A stretch of DNA of 6,933 nt from an uncultured Candidatus Saccharibacteria bacterium (lineage in GTDB: Bacteria > Patescibacteriota > Saccharimonadia > Saccharimonadales > Saccharimonadaceae). The position numbers and the translations under genes are program-made. This document shows, piece by piece, positions 5,019 to 6,933 of the stretch; the first letter of the stretch is position 1, and each line of letters begins with the position of its first letter. The stretch spans positions 1 through 6,933 of the forward strand of contig CAJZFK010000031.1 in NCBI GenBank assembly GCA_915070155.1. The letters run 5' to 3'. A model generated the notes under the pieces. It ran no database searches. It was not told the origin of the DNA and saw only the letters and a list, made by a program, of their open reading frames with translations.

Positions 5019-6008
5019 TTAATTTGGAATGACTAGTATAAATTCCGTGCCATTTGACGGCTTGCTTTTGATACGAATAATATAGCCACAGCGATCTGCC
5101 AAGGTTTTAGCAATTGCCAAACCCAAACCATAGCCCGACGCGTCGGTCCGAGTGCGCGCCGCGTCTGCACGATAAAATCTCTCGAAGATACGTTTTTGAT
5201 CATTTGACGAAATGCCTGGTCCATTATCTTTAACTATAAATTCCACAGAATTTTTATTCAAACCAACCCGAATCTTCACTTCGCCGACTTTTTGCGGCGC
5301 GTACTTAATAGCATTGTCCACCAAAATTGATAAAATCTGACGAACCGCATTTACTTGCAAAGTTACTTTTTGACCATCTGGAATATTATGAAAAATCTTA
5401 ACCTGCTTTGCTTTTGCGATTTGAGAATACTGCCTTATAACCTCTTTAATAATTTCAGAAATATCAATTAGCTCTGGATCATTCAAAGTATTTTCCGACT
5501 TCGCCAAATCCAGCAGCGAATTACTAAGATTAGCCAGTTTTTTAATTTCCTCAACGTTTTGGCTCAAAACCTGACGAGCTTTTTCGTCGGTCAGCACACG
5601 CTTACGTATCGCTATTTCATTACTCAAAAGCAACGCTGCCAACGGAGTTCTTAGCTCGTGGCTAGCATTAGATACAAATTGGGCTTGCTGCTCAATTGAC
5701 CGTTCAATTGGTGCCAGCGTTCTTCGTGCCAGCACTAGGCTCAACCAATAGCCAAACACCAACATCGCGCCATTTAATGCAATTAAAGATATTACCACCA
5801 TTTCGCGCGTTTCATTGTCGCGTCGCTCCAGCCGATGGTGAAATTGATCTTCGATATCCGCTGATTGCTTAATATGGTCATCAGGTGGCAATTCTCGGTT
5901 AAGTTGCGTCGAGGTAACAGCATAAATAATCACGCTAAACACCAGTGATAACGTCATAATCACAGCCAAATAACTCAGTGCTAGTCGTCTGACGCGCTGC
6001 TGTTTCAT
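5019..6008 (-). CDS. Membrane sensor histidine kinase of the OmpR-type two-component system
   Basis: The 329-residue protein has two membrane segments (about 9-31 and 72-94) enclosing a short, charged extracellular loop of about 40 residues. The linker to the catalytic core, LARRTLAPIERSIEQQAQF, is short and lacks a full HAMP domain. The dimerisation/phosphoacceptor box FVSNASHELRTPLA has H117. The ATPase domain shows the N box DNAIKYAP (N232), G1 VKDNGPGI (D261), F box IFERFYRAD and G2 GYGLGLAIAK. All catalytic motifs are intact. It should autophosphorylate H117 and pass phosphate to the adjacent response regulator. The short loop suggests sensing of the envelope, membrane or a small signal rather than a large ligand domain. 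The ATG overlaps the regulator's TGA by 4 bases (ATGA), with AGAGG 7 nt upstream, so translation is coupled. It lies directly upstream of the surface-protein operon, a likely target. The stop is TAA. Confidence 0.93.
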   Translation of the reverse strand: MKQQRVRRLALSYLAVIMTLSLVFSVIIYAVTSTQLNRELPPDDHIKQSADIEDQFHHRLERRDNETREMVVISLIALNGAMLVFGYWLSLVLARRTLAPIERSIEQQAQFVSNASHELRTPLAALLLSNEIAIRKRVLTDEKARQVLSQNVEEIKKLANLSNSLLDLAKSENTLNDPELIDISEIIKEVIRQYSQIAKAKQVKIFHNIPDGQKVTLQVNAVRQILSILVDNAIKYAPQKVGEVKIRVGLNKNSVEFIVKDNGPGISSNDQKRIFERFYRADAARTRTDASGYGLGLAIAKTLADRCGYIIRIKSKPSNGTEFILVIPN

Positions 6009-6015
6009 AATTTTT

Positions 6016-6020
6016 CCTCT
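6016..6020 (-). promoter_or_regulatory. Ribosome binding site of the histidine kinase within the regulator's end
   Basis: AGAGG on the minus strand lies 7 nt before the kinase ATG at 6008, inside the last codons of the response regulator. It allows kinase translation even if few ribosomes pass the internal stop. Confidence 0.55.
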
Positions 6021-6487
6021 AATTTATAGCCAAAACCCGAAACCGTGTGAATTAATTTCGACTCAAATGGCTTATCAATTTTTCGGCGCAAAAACATAAT
6101 AAATAACTCAACATTATTCGGTAATACGTCCGCATCAAAATCCCAAACGTGCGATATAATCTGTTCTTTCGATAAAACTTTACCTTTATTTCGCATCAAA
6201 TATTCCAGAACTCCATATTCCTTAGCGGTCAAGTTAATTTCCTGCGAAGCTCGCGTTACTTTTTTCGAGCTTGGATCAAGTTTCAAATCGCCCACCTGAA
6301 GAATTTCCTCCAATTTCTCATTCGGCCTACGAAGCAACGCCCTTATGCGAGCCAATAGTACATCAAAACTAAACGGCTTAGCTAAATAATCATCCGCCCC
6401 CGTATCCAAACCTTCAACAATATCACGTTCTGCGTCGCGCGCAGTCAACATTAAAATCGGCGTTTTACTACCATCATTTCTCAGGGC

Positions 6488-6490
6488 TCA
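6488..6490 (-). other. In-frame TGA (codon 64) in the response regulator
   Basis: The codons read GTT TGT TGA GCC CTG AGA. No frameshift is needed: homology resumes in the same frame immediately after. The following bases show no evident SECIS-like hairpin. TGA ends the 1174 and 6005 genes in stop/start overlaps, so it is a genuine stop in this genome. Confidence 0.9.
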
Positions 6491-6685
6491 ACAAACTTCA
6501 TAGCCATTCATTCCTGGCAACATTATGTCCAAAATAATAACGTCATAATCATCGGCCGCAGCAGTTCGATAGCCTTCACTGCCATCATTCACCACATCAA
6601 CTGCATACGACTCGTCTTCCAGCCCTTCTTTTAATAGTCTAGCAATTGTAACGTCATCTTCAATCAGTAAAACTCTCACGTATAT

Positions 6686-6691
6686 ATTATA
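6686..6691 (-). promoter_or_regulatory. -10 box of the two-component operon, spaced for a leaderless transcript
   Basis: A perfect TATAAT on the minus strand is followed by 6 nt (ATATAC) and then the GTG start at 6679, so transcription should start at about the first base of the start codon. The geometry is the same as at 2191-2196. The region 17-18 bp upstream (GTGAAA/TGTGAA) is a poor -35, which may mean activator dependence. An AAAGG 12 nt before the GTG is a distant alternative Shine-Dalgarno if transcription starts further upstream. Confidence 0.6.
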
Positions 6692-6720
6692 CCTTTATAT
6701 CTCAACAATTTCACACAACT

Positions 6721-6753
6721 ACCTAAAGCTGCGAAGTCATCGTCGCCATAGGT
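6721..6753. repeat. Interrupted inverted repeat in the divergent promoter region
   Basis: ACCTA (6721-6725) pairs with TAGGT (6749-6753), and inside it GCGA (6731-6734) pairs with TCGC (6743-6746) around an 8-nt loop. It is noticeably more GC-rich than its surroundings and lies upstream of the two-component promoter. It could be an operator or a small structured RNA. The unpaired bulges make it weak. Confidence 0.3.
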
Positions 6754-6860
6754 TTGTTGTTAAATTAACTTGTTCTCATTTATACCTTTTTCATGGTAAT
6801 TATTCCTCTAATTAATGCTATTTATATAGTAAATAATGGTTCTTTAATTTTGCTGTAAAA

Positions 6861-6903
6861 TTGACTATTCTTCTTTTATTTTTATTATGCTTGTTGTTAT
6901 AAT
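6861..6903 (+). promoter_or_regulatory. Plus-strand promoter(s) for a gene beyond the right edge
   Basis: Two overlapping readings exist. TTGACT (6861-6866) with a 16-bp spacer leads to TATTAT (6883-6888). A second, extended -10, TGTTATAAT (6895-6903), has a perfect hexamer but a weak -35 (TTTATT, 6875-6880). Either would produce a short leader ending in the ribosome binding site at 6923-6930. Confidence 0.6.
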
Positions 6904-6922
6904 TGGTGTCTAACATAAATTT

Positions 6923-6930
6923 AAGGGGAG
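6923..6930 (+). promoter_or_regulatory. Ribosome binding site of an unseen plus-strand gene
   Basis: AAGGGGAG lies at the right edge, about 20 nt after the extended -10. The start codon is expected a few bases past 6933. The GTG at 6930-6932 abuts the site and is too close to be the start. The gene is transcribed divergently from the two-component operon. Confidence 0.6.
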
Positions 6931-6933
6931 TGT

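Larger units (their letters stand above)
6005..6679 (-). pseudogene. OmpR/PhoB-family response regulator interrupted by one in-frame TGA stop at codon 64
   Basis: Reading one frame from GTG 6679 to TGA 6005-6007 gives 224 codons, the normal length for this family. The only defect is TGA at 6488-6490. Before it (residues 1-63) lies MRVLLIEDD with acidic residues D8/D9 and phosphoacceptor D51 in ILDIMLPGMNGYEVC. After it the same frame continues ALRND...PILMLTARD with switch Thr T79, LAKPF with K101, and a full winged-helix DNA-binding domain (about 128-224; NLTAKEYGVLEYL, NNVELFIMFLRRKID, HTVSGFGYKL). The usual residue at codon 64 in relatives (EVC-R-xLR) is Arg, so a CGA-to-TGA change explains it. 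Without read-through the cell makes a 63-residue fragment, and possibly a reinitiated 148-residue fragment from ATG 6451 lacking D51. The intact remainder points to a very recent mutation, a sequencing error, or a functional recoding. The partner kinase overlaps its end. Confidence 0.88.
6680..6933. other. Divergent intergenic region, no gene seen
   Basis: This AT-rich stretch separates the minus-strand two-component operon from a plus-strand gene beyond the right edge. It holds the -10 box at 6686-6691, a GC-richer interrupted inverted repeat at 6721-6753, the palindrome GTTAAATTAAC at 6759-6769, an AT-only-core inverted repeat TATTTA/TAAATA at 6819-6835, and plus-strand promoter elements with a ribosome binding site from 6861 on. 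I see no convincing coding sequence. Confidence 0.7.

Noticed and set aside
5033..5224. 63-codon minus-strand open frame inside the histidine kinase
   Set aside because: It is a shifted-frame reading of the ATPase domain, without its own start signals.
6488..6490. Selenocysteine or glycine recoding at the internal TGA
   Set aside because: No SECIS-like hairpin is evident directly downstream, relatives have Arg rather than Cys/Gly here, and TGA is used as a normal stop in two overlapping gene junctions.
6721..6750. Tiny minus-strand reading frame (MATMTSQL) upstream of the two-component operon as a leader peptide
   Set aside because: Eight codons, no ribosome site, and it lies upstream of the predicted transcription start.

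Overview
The window looks like part of the chromosome of a small-genome bacterium of the Patescibacteria, most likely Candidatus Saccharibacteria (TM7). I infer this from the gene mix (class III ribonucleotide reductase, a sortase with an APNTG-anchored surface protein, small orphan kinases), moderate base composition, and tight packing. There are no rRNA, tRNA, CRISPR or insertion-sequence features. TGA works as a normal stop here, because two genes end in TGA inside 4-base overlaps with the next start, so glycine recoding of TGA (Gracilibacteria/SR1 code) is unlikely. The taxon is inferred, not proven.

All recognisable genes lie on the minus strand, so transcription runs from right to left. 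From the right: a divergent intergenic region (6680-6933) holds the response-regulator promoter and, on the plus strand, a promoter and ribosome binding site for a gene starting just outside the window. Next is a two-component system: an OmpR-family response regulator (6005-6679) interrupted by one in-frame TGA at codon 64, overlapping a membrane histidine kinase (5019-6008). Then comes a 530-residue secreted surface protein (3301-4893) with its own promoter and candidate palindromic operators. It combines autotransporter-passenger-like beta repeats with a C-terminal sorting signal. An intercistronic stem-loop separates it from a sortase (2209-3213). Together these read as a regulated surface-display module: sensor, regulator, cell-wall-anchored protein, and anchoring enzyme.

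Further left, an extended -10 promoter 6 bp from an ATG drives an overlapping pair of small-molecule-kinase-like genes: an APH-fold phosphotransferase (1174-2184) and a P-loop kinase (638-1177). Their substrates are unknown.

At the left edge is the 5' part of nrdD (1-478), the anaerobic ribonucleoside-triphosphate reductase. Its promoter (589-618) carries two NrdR-box-like palindromes 32 bp apart, one in the -35/-10 spacer and one just downstream of the expected transcription start. This is a textbook arrangement for repression by NrdR.

The points most worth checking are the lone stop codon in an otherwise intact response regulator, the tandem NrdR boxes, the two genes whose -10 boxes sit exactly 6 bp before the start codon (probable leaderless mRNAs), and the sortase-anchored autotransporter-like protein with its structured regulatory DNA.
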